From: Phycisphaerae bacterium
GTDB taxonomy: Bacteria > Planctomycetota > Phycisphaerae > UBA1845 > Fen-1342
Direction: 5' to 3'
NCBI GenBank assembly: GCA_016935035.1
Contig: JAFGRR010000594.1
Coordinates: forward strand, 1 to 10,646
Length of the DNA stretch: 10,646 nt
Shown: positions 1 through 7,558 of the stretch, one piece after another
Layout: each line of letters begins with the position of its first letter
Numbering within the stretch: the stretch's first letter is position 1
Notes under the pieces: model-generated
The model's database searches: none
Told to the model about the DNA's origin: nothing
The model's input: only the letters and a program-made list of their open reading frames with translations
Program-made: the position numbers and the translations under genes

Positions 1-1366
1 AGTAGCCCTCTGTGTAGTTCGGCACCGTGAAGATCGCGTGCTGCATGATGCCGGTGTCGTCCGTCAGCCGCCTCAGGTGATCCACCTTCAGCATCGGCAG
101 GTCATGGGCGCGTTGCGACAGACCGCCGCCGACATAGGCCGCCCGCGGCTGGCGCGAGCGTTCCTCGCGTGCCCGAATGAACGCCCGCATGTAGCGCCGC
201 GCCGTCGTCGACCAGGTCATCGCCCGGCCGTAGACATACGCGCGCTTGCGCATCGCGTTACGCTGCTGTGAGTTTTCGAGCAGTTCCAACGTCGTGCTGG
301 CAATTGCGTCCGAGTCCTTGAAGGGAACCAGCACTCCTCGGCCGTCCGCCAACAGCTCCTCAGCGTACCAGTATGGCGTCGAGATGACGGCCTTGCCCGC
401 CCCGGCCGCGTACGCCAACGTGCCCGACGTGATCTGCGCCTGGTTCAGGTATGGTGTGATGTAGATGTCCGCCGCCCCAATGTACTCAAGCAGGTGCTCC
501 AGTTCGACGAACTGGTTGACGAACTGCACACGCTCGGCAACGCCCAGCTCGCGGGCCAGATGTTCCAGGCCCTCGCGATATCGCTCACCCTCGTGCCGCA
601 CCAGGTGCGGGTGCGTCGCGCCCAGGCAGATAAACGTCGTGTTCGGATACCGCTCCACGATCCGTGGCATCGCCTTGATGATTTGCTCGACACCCTTGTT
701 CGGCGACAGCAGGCCGAACGTCAGAATCACGTTCTGGCCCTCGACGCCGAAGTTGTCCTTGTAGAACGCCGGATCGACGAATGGCACATCCGGAATACCG
801 TGGTGAATCATGTCGATCTTGGCGGCGGGGACGTTGTAGATCTCTTCGAGGAACTGGCGTCCGCGATGGCTCATCACAACCAGGCGGTCGCAGAGCTGCC
901 CCACCTCTTCGAGCACGCTGCGTTGGTGTTCGTCGGGGTCCTTCAGGACCGTGTGCAGCGTGGCCACGACCGGCATGCGCAGCTCACGCAGGAGCGTCAG
1001 GATGTGGCTGCCGGCCTCGCCGCCAAAAATCCCGTACTCGTGTTGCAGACACACGAGATCGACACTGTTGAGGTTTAGAAAGTCGGCTGCCCGCCGATAC
1101 GACGTCACGTCGTCCTGCGCCATCTCAAAGCGCACACGCGCCGGATAGGCGTAGCCCTCCTGCCGGTCGTTGACCGGCAGCGCCAGAACAGTGAGGTCTT
1201 CGTATTCGTTGACCAGCGCGTCGCACAGGTCGGTGGTGAATGTCGCGATGCCGCACTGGCGCGGCAGGTAGTTGCCAATGACCCCGATCCGCTTCACGCT
1301 CGGGCCGCGACCCTTGCTCGCCGTCGTCGGAATGTCGCTTTCAACTAGGATAGTGCTGGTCTCCAT
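1..1366 (-). CDS. GT-B glycosyltransferase (GT4-like), C-terminus cut off by the window edge
   Basis: The gene starts at ATG 1366 and is open for 455 codons to the left edge without a stop, so it is partial. A GGGAG ribosome site (1375-1379) lies 8 nt upstream. Residues 26-190 look like the N-terminal Rossmann half of a GT-B enzyme, with QHEYGIFGG (108-116) and ATLHTV (135-140). Residues 210-395 look like the donor-binding half, with GLLSPNKGVEQI (218-229) and GAGKAVIST (322-330). The expected role is transfer of a sugar from an activated donor to an envelope glycan or other acceptor in the cytoplasm; the substrate cannot be read from sequence. At the position of the usual GT4 EX7E pair I see Gln311 and Tyr319. 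From about residue 430 a further segment begins (LTDDTGIMQHAIFTVPN, 434-450), which suggests a second, probably alpha-helical domain beyond the window. Family assignment is confident; function is general only. Confidence 0.9.
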   Translation of the reverse strand, partial: METSTILVESDIPTTASKGRGPSVKRIGVIGNYLPRQCGIATFTTDLCDALVNEYEDLTVLALPVNDRQEGYAYPARVRFEMAQDDVTSYRRAADFLNLNSVDLVCLQHEYGIFGGEAGSHILTLLRELRMPVVATLHTVLKDPDEHQRSVLEEVGQLCDRLVVMSHRGRQFLEEIYNVPAAKIDMIHHGIPDVPFVDPAFYKDNFGVEGQNVILTFGLLSPNKGVEQIIKAMPRIVERYPNTTFICLGATHPHLVRHEGERYREGLEHLARELGVAERVQFVNQFVELEHLLEYIGAADIYITPYLNQAQITSGTLAYAAGAGKAVISTPYWYAEELLADGRGVLVPFKDSDAIASTTLELLENSQQRNAMRKRAYVYGRAMTWSTTARRYMRAFIRAREERSRQPRAAYVGGGLSQRAHDLPMLKVDHLRRLTDDTGIMQHAIFTVPNYTEGY

Positions 1367-1759
1367 ACCATGTACTCCCGCCCGACTAGATCCAGGATAG
1401 AACCGCGCCGGCGCTGCCCGAACATGTCGGCCACGCCGTGCGCGTTTTGGTGGCAACCGTGACTCGCCCACCCGGCGACCGTTCTCCCGGCACCGGAACT
1501 GGACAATTGCGTGGCCCTCGGAAGCAACCGGGTCGGCCACCTTGGTCTGTCATTATCTTGATCATAAGCAACCCACGTCCCGGCGGCAACCCGCGCTCTT
1601 CCGCGCACGCCGCGCCGCGCACGCCGCGAGAACCCACGGCGCGTGGCTTTCCGTGCTTATTCTATCGGCCGTAAGCCCCCCAGGACTTCACCGCGCACGG
1701 TCTACCGCCGTCGCGTGCCCGCTCGATACAAGCCTCCAACTCGCCATTCGCCACTTCCC
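1367..1759. other. 393-bp intergenic gap between the oxidoreductase operon and the glycosyltransferase
   Basis: This gap follows the beta-subunit stop codon and precedes the glycosyltransferase start, both on the minus strand. It should hold the glycosyltransferase promoter and the operon's transcription end. Two AT-rich islands stand out. On the minus strand one carries TAGAAT (1659-1664) and the other GATAAT (1552-1557), each 5 of 6 to a -10 hexamer, but neither has a convincing -35 at 16-18 bp. A short inverted repeat, CCACG/CGTGG with a 3-nt loop, lies at 1634-1646 and has no U-tract. A 14-bp tandem duplication (1601-1628) is listed separately. Open frames here look non-coding: they are rich in Arg, Gly and Pro and have no conserved motif. 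Confidence 0.6.
1601..1628. repeat. Perfect 14-bp tandem duplication in the intergenic gap
   Basis: The unit CCGCGCACGCCGCG occurs twice back to back (1601-1614 and 1615-1628) without a mismatch. It lies between the oxidoreductase operon and the glycosyltransferase, next to the small inverted repeat at 1634-1646. A perfect two-copy unit in non-coding DNA may be a recent slippage duplication or a paired protein-binding site; the sequence alone does not decide. Confidence 0.8.
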
Positions 1760-2668
1760 CTACCGCCGATCCTCGGCAACCGGGAATGCCCGCTCCATCG
1801 TTTCCAGGAACTGCCAGCGCTGCTCGATCTGCGCCCGCACGATGTCCAGATCGACATCCACGCCGCGGTACCGCCGCTGCCGCTGCGTGAATTCCTCGAC
1901 CGGCGTGCCATCGCGCCGCACGTTGATGCGATAGTGCGTGCCGCCGAAGACCTCGTACACGGGGAACAGCCCGCTGCGGACGGCGTAGTCAACGAGTTCG
2001 ACGCTCTGCGTCGGCTCGCTCTTCCATCCCGTCGGACAGGGCGAGAGCATCAACAGAAAGCGGAAACCACGCGTACGCCGAGCCGTCGCCAACTTCCGCA
2101 TGAAGTCGTCACGATGCGCGAGCGACAGCGTGGCGGCGTACGGCACGCGATGCGCCGCCATGATGGACATGATGTCCTTCTTGGTCTCCACCTTGCCGAA
2201 CGGCGTGGTGGTCGTGCGGACGCCGGCGGGCGTCGCGCTGCTGCGCTGGCCCCCGGTGTTACCGTAAATCTCGTTGTCGTAGCAAAAGAAGATGATATTC
2301 TCGTTTCGTTCGGCGGCAGCGGAAATGGTCGCCAAGCCGATGTCGTAGGTACCGCCGTCGCCGGCCCAACACACCACCGGATGATCGTCGCCATTCAACT
2401 CCTGCACGACACTTACGCCGGTGCCAACCGCGGCGGCGGCGGCAAACGTAGCGGCCACCGTCGGAACGCCGTAGGCCGTCGTCGGGAACTTGCCGGCGGT
2501 GACGATGCCGCAGCAGGCGGGAATCACCATGACCGGGCGGTTTTCGCCAAGGGCCTCATCAAGCCATTGCAGCCCGAGGGACATGCCGCAGCCGGCACAA
2601 TTCGTGCTGCCGGGCCGCAACAAACAGTCGTGTTCGGGCTTGTGCGCGGTTTCCGCCACGGTGCTCAT
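1760..2668 (-). CDS. porB: Pyruvate:ferredoxin-type oxidoreductase, beta subunit (TPP-binding)
   Basis: This 302-residue protein has the size and motif order of the PorB catalytic subunit. With the alpha subunit it binds thiamine diphosphate and decarboxylates a 2-oxoacid to acyl-CoA plus CO2, or makes the reverse reaction. The TPP/Mg motif starts at GDGG (103-106) and runs to DNEIYGNTGGQRS (131-143). Cys24 and Cys27 (NCAGCG), Cys52 or Cys53 (ACCG) and Cys211 (SPCPTGW) fit the four ligands of the [4Fe-4S] cluster next to TPP. The TTTTPFGK stretch (152-159) is typical of the pyruvate branch. It starts with ATG at 2668, overlapping the alpha-subunit stop as ATGA, so translation is probably coupled and subunits made in equal amounts. 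It is the last gene of the operon. Pyruvate is the most likely substrate, but related 2-oxoacids cannot be excluded. Confidence 0.93.
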   Translation of the reverse strand: MSTVAETAHKPEHDCLLRPGSTNCAGCGMSLGLQWLDEALGENRPVMVIPACCGIVTAGKFPTTAYGVPTVAATFAAAAAVGTGVSVVQELNGDDHPVVCWAGDGGTYDIGLATISAAAERNENIIFFCYDNEIYGNTGGQRSSATPAGVRTTTTPFGKVETKKDIMSIMAAHRVPYAATLSLAHRDDFMRKLATARRTRGFRFLLMLSPCPTGWKSEPTQSVELVDYAVRSGLFPVYEVFGGTHYRINVRRDGTPVEEFTQRQRRYRGVDVDLDIVRAQIEQRWQFLETMERAFPVAEDRR

Positions 2669-3837
2669 GCCGCCACCTCTTTCCAGATCGGCGCCACGGC
2701 GCGTTTGCGCGTGACGAGGTCGTCGATGATTTCGTTGATGATGGCGGGCGTGACGTCGCCGCCGCCCAGCCCCACGAGATAGTCCTGCACAAGCACGTCG
2801 GAGTGGCCTTGCAGGGCGCTGGTGATCTCGCGCCAGAAGACGCCGCCCGAACCGGGCGAGATGTTACGGTCGAGGATTCCGACGCGTTTGGCGGGTCCGA
2901 TCGCGGCCCGTAGTTCGTCCTCGATCAGCGGCCGGAACATGCGCGTCTCGATCATGCCGATCTTCTCGCCGCGCTTGCGCCGCTCGCGAATCACGTTCTT
3001 CAGCGTGCGTGACATCGTGTTGCAGGCGATGAGGACGGTCTCGGCGTCCTCGGTGAAATCCGCCGCCATCGCGCCGCGCGGACGACGACCGAAGACCGGC
3101 TCGAATTCCTCTATTGCCTCGCGCAGCACCTCGGGCACGCGGTCCATCGCGTCGATCATGCCCTTGCGATGGTGCTCGGTCTCGTGCGGGAAGGTCATGC
3201 CGCCGACCGTGACCGGATGCTCATGCCGCAGACGATGAGGCAGATCGAGATTCGGCAGATAGCGCTCCACCTGCTCCAACTCGGGCAGCTCCACCACGCC
3301 GCTGGTGTGCGACACCAGGAACCCGTCCATCGACACCAGCACCGGCAGCAGAACGCGATGATCCTCGGCAATGCGAAACGCCAGCAGAATCGCGTCGACC
3401 AGGTCCTGGTGCGCGGCGGCGTAGAGCTGAATCCACCCCGTGTCACGCAACATCAGGCTGTCGCTCTGGTCGGTCCAGATGTTCCAAGGCGGGCCCAGCG
3501 TGCGGTTGACCGCGATCATCACGATCGGCAGGCGATAAAACCCCGCCATGTAGACGTTTTCAACCATGTAGGCCAGACCATTCGACGAGCTGGCCGTGAA
3601 CGCCCGGGCACCGGCCAGCGAGGCGCCGATGCACACCGCCATCGCGCTGTGCTCCGACTCCACCGCGACCATCCGCCCCTTGCTGAACTTGTACGCCGCC
3701 ACCGTTTCGATAATCTCGGTCTGCGGCGTGATCGGGTACGCGCCGACGGCGCAGCCCATCGCCTCGCGATTGGACTCGCCCGCAAGCGACAGCGTGTAGC
3801 CCGCGGCGTAGTTGCCGGTCACCAGTGCACGCGCCAC
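2665..3837 (-). CDS. porA: Pyruvate:ferredoxin-type oxidoreductase, alpha subunit
   Basis: This 390-residue protein matches the alpha subunit of four-subunit-type pyruvate synthases in length and motifs: AYPITPQTEIIE (33-44) at the TPP pyrimidine side, VESEHSAM (59-66), TASSSNGLAYM (81-91), and NIWTDQSDSLMLRDTGWIQLY (119-139; here the RDTGWIQLY part is most telling). The C-terminal half (about 260-370) is the transketolase-C-like domain, with GGGDVTP (358-364). It pairs with the beta subunit to form the active site. The start is GTG at 3837, chosen because a perfect AAGGAGG lies 5 nt upstream (3843-3849), directly after the preceding gene's stop; no in-frame ATG lies between. It is the middle gene of the operon, 12 bp after the fused gamma gene and overlapping the beta gene by 4 bp. 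Confidence 0.93.
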   Translation of the reverse strand: MARALVTGNYAAGYTLSLAGESNREAMGCAVGAYPITPQTEIIETVAAYKFSKGRMVAVESEHSAMAVCIGASLAGARAFTASSSNGLAYMVENVYMAGFYRLPIVMIAVNRTLGPPWNIWTDQSDSLMLRDTGWIQLYAAAHQDLVDAILLAFRIAEDHRVLLPVLVSMDGFLVSHTSGVVELPELEQVERYLPNLDLPHRLRHEHPVTVGGMTFPHETEHHRKGMIDAMDRVPEVLREAIEEFEPVFGRRPRGAMAADFTEDAETVLIACNTMSRTLKNVIRERRKRGEKIGMIETRMFRPLIEDELRAAIGPAKRVGILDRNISPGSGGVFWREITSALQGHSDVLVQDYLVGLGGGDVTPAIINEIIDDLVTRKRAVAPIWKEVAA

Positions 3838-3842
3838 GATCG

Positions 3843-3849
3843 CCTCCTT
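3843..3849 (-). promoter_or_regulatory. Ribosome binding site that sets the GTG start of porA
   Basis: AAGGAGG on the minus strand is fully complementary to the 3' end of 16S rRNA. It sits immediately after the TAG stop of the upstream fused gene and 5 nt before GTG 3837. It supports a GTG start for the alpha subunit and reinitiation by ribosomes finishing the fusion gene. Confidence 0.85.
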
Positions 3850-6078
3850 CTATAGATCCTTCATGAAGATCACGCCGCGCGGACACTGCGACGAGCACAC
3901 TCCACATCCCTTGCAGTAGTCATAATCGAACCGGTACTGCCCAACGCCGTCGCGCACCAGCACACCCTCCGGGCAATACGACACGCACCGGTCGCACTGG
4001 TTGCACACACCGCAACTAAAGCAGCGATTTGCCTCGACAAGTGCCGGCCGGTGACCCGGATCATCGACCAGCCCGAGGCGCACCTCGGCGAAACTGCGGC
4101 GACGCAGTTCCGGCGGCATCTCGACACCTTCCTCGCGCGGCACGCGCGAGAAGACGTGCATCGAGATTTCCTCGGGCGCCGCGAGAGGCTTGGCCGGCGG
4201 CGGAAACAGGTCTTCGCCGGTCAGCGTGCGGTGGATGTGCCACGCCGCCCGCTTGCCATTGCCGACCGCGGCCGTCACCGTCCCCTCATTGGTCGCAAAG
4301 TCACCGCCCGCCAACACCGGGCTGCCGCTCAGACCCAGCAATACGCTGCCGTCTTCGCTGTGCATCTCGGCCCCCTCGGGCAGAATCGAAAGGTCATGCG
4401 ACTGGCCCAGCGCCAGAATCACCCGGTCGCACGGCAGATCAAACTGCGCGTCCGGACCAGTGTCCGGCACGGGCCGCGCACGCCCCGATTCGTCCGGCTC
4501 GCCCAGCTTCATGCGCTGGCAGACCAGCAGCGGCTTGCTGCCGTTGCGCCGCACTTCGAGCGGCAGAACCAACTCGTGCAACTGAATGCCCTCGGCCAGG
4601 GCCTCGTCGATTTCCTCGGCGATGGCGGGCATTTCCTTGCGCGTACGACGATAGACGACACGGACGCTGGCGGCGCCGACGCGCCGCGCCGAGCGGGCCG
4701 CGTCCATGGCCGTGTTACCCCCCCCCACGACAACGACGTCCAGGCCGCGCAGGGCGCGCTCGCCGCGTCGCACATGATCCAGGAAGTCGATGCCCTGCTC
4801 GACAAACTCGGGTTCGAGATTGCCGAGATTAAGGGCGCGTAGCTCCTGAAGGCCGGTAGCCACAAATGTTGCCGCGAACTCGTTGGTCAGCCCGAGCAGC
4901 CGCTGGCGATCGACCCGCGCCCCGGTTCGCACCGTCACGCCGTGCCGCAGGATGAAGCTGATCTCGCGATCGAGGATTTCGCGTGGCAGTCGATACGCCG
5001 GTATGCCGGTCCGCATCACGCCGCCCAACTCGCCGCCCGCCTCGAAGAGCGTGACCGGGTATCCCAGCCGGGCCAGGTGATATGTCGCGGCCAGCCCGGC
5101 CGGCCCTGATCCCACCACCGCGATCGGCTGCTTGCGGTGCGGCTTGGTCGGCAGCGGCAGCTTGCCGTGGTCGGCGGTGTAACGCTCCAACTCGCGGACG
5201 TTGATGCCCGCGTCGTACTCGTTGCGATTGCACGCGTCCATGCACGGGGCCGGGCAGACGCGCCCGCACGTACCCGGAAACGGCGTCGTCTTCAGCAGGA
5301 TCGCGAGCGCCTCATCCACCTTGTCCTTCGCCAGCGCCTGGATAAAACCCTGCACGTCGTTGCCCGCCGGACAGCTATGGTTACACGGCGGCTCCAGTTC
5401 GTGCCGATCAGGCACGCGTGACGCCCATGAGCCAGTGTGAATCGTAGGCTCGTCACCGACGAGCCGCTCGTCCAGCAGGCTCAGGACGCGTTCGTCGCCC
5501 TCGCCGGCCACCGGCACAATCGGCTGGCCCGGCAGTTCGACCATTCGGACCTGGTCGAAGGCGGTCTTCGCGGCGGGCACGTTCCCGCCGCCGAACTTCA
5601 TCTCCTCCAGCGCCGCTTCGATATCGGTGACCTCGAGGCCGTACACGCGTGCTACGGCTCCGAGCAGCGTGGTATTGACGATCGGGACGGTCTTGGTTCC
5701 CAGGCCGTTTTCGACCGCGATCCGCGTGGCGTCGATCGTGGCCACGCGCCGGCCGCGAAACACCTCGGCGTACGCCTCGGGGGCCTCGGATGTGTTCAGG
5801 ATCACCCAGCCATCGGTCCTGAGGCCAGCCAACATGTGCGGGCCGATGAGCGTGCGGTCGAGCACGATGATGTGCTTCGGCGCGCGCACCTGGTTGTGAA
5901 CCGTGATTTCCTCATCGCTGATGCGCACGTAGGCCTGAATCGGGGCACCCGAGCGTTCCGCCGCGTACACGCCGAAGGCCTGCACATACTTGCCGCGCAG
6001 GAAATAAGTCGTGGCAACCAATTTCGCTAGAGTGACTCCGCCCTGGCCACCACGTCCGAAGAGGGTGATCTCGGTCAT
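3850..6078 (-). CDS. Fused oxidoreductase subunit: gamma domain + GltD/NfnL-like flavoprotein + two-cluster ferredoxin
   Basis: This 742-residue protein joins three modules that are often separate. Residues 1-185 are the 2-oxoacid oxidoreductase gamma domain (FGRGGQGG at 7-14; YAAERSGAPI at 38-47). Residues 225-305 hold six cysteines (232, 236, 271, 275, 279, 283) like the iron-sulfur N-domain of GltD. Residues 318-620 are the FAD/NAD(P) module: FAD site VVGSGPAGLA (321-330), NAD(P) site VVVVGGGNTAMD (448-459), YRRTRKEMPA (476-485) and AGGDFATNEGT (590-600). Residues 686-732 form a ferredoxin-like tail with two CxxCxxCxxxCP motifs (692-702 and 722-732) plus spare Cys686 and Cys689, replacing the usual delta subunit. 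The predicted role is to carry electrons from the alpha/beta active site through Fe-S centres to FAD and NAD(P), or in reverse. ATG 6078 is preferred over GTG 6108 because AAGGAAG (6083-6089) lies just upstream and gamma subunits normally begin this close to the glycine motif. First gene of the operon. Confidence 0.92.
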   Translation of the reverse strand: MTEITLFGRGGQGGVTLAKLVATTYFLRGKYVQAFGVYAAERSGAPIQAYVRISDEEITVHNQVRAPKHIIVLDRTLIGPHMLAGLRTDGWVILNTSEAPEAYAEVFRGRRVATIDATRIAVENGLGTKTVPIVNTTLLGAVARVYGLEVTDIEAALEEMKFGGGNVPAAKTAFDQVRMVELPGQPIVPVAGEGDERVLSLLDERLVGDEPTIHTGSWASRVPDRHELEPPCNHSCPAGNDVQGFIQALAKDKVDEALAILLKTTPFPGTCGRVCPAPCMDACNRNEYDAGINVRELERYTADHGKLPLPTKPHRKQPIAVVGSGPAGLAATYHLARLGYPVTLFEAGGELGGVMRTGIPAYRLPREILDREISFILRHGVTVRTGARVDRQRLLGLTNEFAATFVATGLQELRALNLGNLEPEFVEQGIDFLDHVRRGERALRGLDVVVVGGGNTAMDAARSARRVGAASVRVVYRRTRKEMPAIAEEIDEALAEGIQLHELVLPLEVRRNGSKPLLVCQRMKLGEPDESGRARPVPDTGPDAQFDLPCDRVILALGQSHDLSILPEGAEMHSEDGSVLLGLSGSPVLAGGDFATNEGTVTAAVGNGKRAAWHIHRTLTGEDLFPPPAKPLAAPEEISMHVFSRVPREEGVEMPPELRRRSFAEVRLGLVDDPGHRPALVEANRCFSCGVCNQCDRCVSYCPEGVLVRDGVGQYRFDYDYCKGCGVCSSQCPRGVIFMKDL

Positions 6079-6339
6079 GCCGCTTCCTTTTGCTCCGGTG
6101 CTGGGCACAATTCGGCGCGGCGTTCCAGGTCACCGCGAGGCCCAGGCGGTTCGAGAAGACATGCCCTGGGAACGTCTGACACGGGCAAATCGCGTTCCGT
6201 CATAGCTGGGGCGGTCGGATTCGCGTTTATCCTTTTCCCACAATGGTTTATGTTGCAATCGCGGATGGCCGAGTGCGCCATCTGCGGCCGGTTTGGGGAA
6301 ATCACGTCAGGGATTGCGGAAAGCCGCGCTCCCATGCGC
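6079..6339. other. Upstream region of the oxidoreductase operon
   Basis: This 261-bp gap separates the MCE gene from the fused oxidoreductase gene, both on the minus strand, and should contain the operon promoter. An AT-rich island (about 6217-6260) stands out. On the minus strand it holds TTGCAA (6253-6258) and GATAAA (6226-6231), but their 21-bp spacing is too long for a confident sigma70 promoter. No strong terminator hairpin follows the MCE stop. An 86-codon open frame here looks non-coding and was rejected. Confidence 0.45.
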
Positions 6340-7419
6340 TCACATCGAAAACTGAATCTTGATCCGGCCCTTCTGCCATTCCTTGACGAGCAGCCGCAAC
6401 TCTTCCGCCGTTTCAGCCATCCGCCTTGAGGTTAACACCAGCGATTCGTACAGCCGATCGTCACGGAGCAGTTTGCCAACGGTGCCTTCGCCATTGGCGG
6501 CGGCCTCGGTGATGGCAGTCAGGTGCCGGAGCGCAAGCCCGGCCTGCTCCAAATCGGCAATGGTCTGCTGGGAAACCGCGTTGATCTGGGAATCCACATT
6601 GACGAGCGATTCGGACATCTTGATCGCGACGCCGTCGGCGTTCTTCACCATGCCCTGGAAATCCGCCGTCGCCGTCCGCAGTTCGGCGGCAAGCTGCTTG
6701 CCATCCTCCGACATCGCGTGAAGGTTTTCGATCGTGGCCAGAATCTGGCCTTGCTTGTCTGGATCCCCGATAATCGTGTTGAAGTGTTTCAGCATGGCGT
6801 CAAGCCGGACTGAAGCACTGGCGAGATTCCCCGCCGGGCCACCCGGAGTGTCGACCGCCGCTGGATCCTGCGGCGTCAGCATCACGTGCAGGTCATCAAG
6901 CACCGGCTGCAACTTCACGGCGGCGCCCTGGATCTGTGACGTCGTGTCAAAAAAGGCGTCCATTATCTCCTTGGGGAACAGCGTGCTGGCCGCATTGATG
7001 ATCTGGCCCTTCTCCACGATCGAACCGCCGTCCGGGAGCATCGCCGTCGATGTCCCAGGATGAATCTCGATCGGCGGCCGCCCGCCGCCTATGAATCCGG
7101 CTTCGACAGTAGTTGCCGTGCTGTCGTCAGGAATCTGGTACATTGACTCGATCGCCACGACGACTTTGACGCCGCTGCTCAGCACGCTGGGATTGACGAA
7201 CTCGACGTGCTGGACGTGACCGATCGCCTTGCCGTGAGCTGTCACGAGCGTCCCCGCGCGAATGCCTGCCACCGAGTCGAATTGCAGGTTCAGCTCGTAC
7301 GTGTTGCCGCGGTAGAACATGCGGGGCTGATAGCCGAACATCACCACCAGCGCCACCAGTGCCGCCAGCCCACAGAGCACGAACCCCCCCACCATGATGT
7401 TGCGTCGTGTGTCTTCCAT
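6340..7419 (-). CDS. MCE-domain (MlaD-like) envelope lipid transport protein
   Basis: This 359-residue protein has a short basic N-terminus, one membrane helix (about 9-29), an MCE domain (about 39-122; LQFDSVAGIRAGTLVTAHGK at 45-64) and a long helical region (150-345) ending with the family-like GEGTVGKLLRDDRLYESL (310-327). MCE proteins are anchored in the inner membrane, project into the periplasm as hexamers, and carry lipids between membranes with an ABC permease and ATPase (MlaE and MlaF types). No permease, ATPase or MlaC/MlaA partner is visible in this window, so its partners must be elsewhere or it acts alone. The start is ATG 7419, with AGGAG 7 nt upstream (7427-7431); a TTG one codon earlier is less likely. 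It is divergent from the response regulator and 261 bp from the oxidoreductase operon, so probably its own transcript. Confidence 0.88.
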   Translation of the reverse strand: MEDTRRNIMVGGFVLCGLAALVALVVMFGYQPRMFYRGNTYELNLQFDSVAGIRAGTLVTAHGKAIGHVQHVEFVNPSVLSSGVKVVVAIESMYQIPDDSTATTVEAGFIGGGRPPIEIHPGTSTAMLPDGGSIVEKGQIINAASTLFPKEIMDAFFDTTSQIQGAAVKLQPVLDDLHVMLTPQDPAAVDTPGGPAGNLASASVRLDAMLKHFNTIIGDPDKQGQILATIENLHAMSEDGKQLAAELRTATADFQGMVKNADGVAIKMSESLVNVDSQINAVSQQTIADLEQAGLALRHLTAITEAAANGEGTVGKLLRDDRLYESLVLTSRRMAETAEELRLLVKEWQKGRIKIQFSM

Positions 7420-7490
7420 CAAAGATCTCCTGGTCGCCGAACCGTGGGGCCGATATTTCGCCTGGACACACCCGGCTCCCCGCGGGCGCG

Positions 7491-7519
7491 TTGTCTACCT
7501 GTCCCGCAATGACTACACT
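7491..7519 (+). promoter_or_regulatory. Candidate sigma70-type promoter for the response regulator
   Basis: TTGTCT (7491-7496) and TACACT (7514-7519) are separated by exactly 17 bp, each 4 of 6 to consensus, and the -10 ends 39 bp before the GTG start at 7559. It lies in the 139-bp divergent gap with the MCE gene. The match is only moderate, and other sigma factors could be used. Confidence 0.35.
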
Positions 7520-7558
7520 ACCGGCTGTGTCGCTTGGAGTTGCACGAAGGAGACTACT

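Noticed and set aside
1345..1371. An out-of-frame 8-codon reading frame starting at ATG 1371 and overlapping the glycosyltransferase start
   Set aside because: It could act as a small leader frame, but the ribosome site is too close to it (3 nt) and nothing else supports translation.
1643..2782. A 379-codon open frame on the plus strand, opposite the beta subunit
   Set aside because: It lies antisense to a well-supported gene, is rich in Arg, Gly and His, and shows no motif; long antisense frames are expected in GC-rich coding DNA.
4051..4842. A 263-codon plus-strand open frame opposite the fused subunit
   Set aside because: Antisense shadow of a clearly coding region, with low-complexity composition and no ribosome site.
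6075..6335. An 86-codon minus-strand frame between the MCE gene and the fused subunit, ending in an ATGA overlap
   Set aside because: The overlap is suggestive, but third-position G/C is clearly lower than in the neighbouring genes, there is no recognisable motif, and the AT-rich promoter-like island lies inside it.
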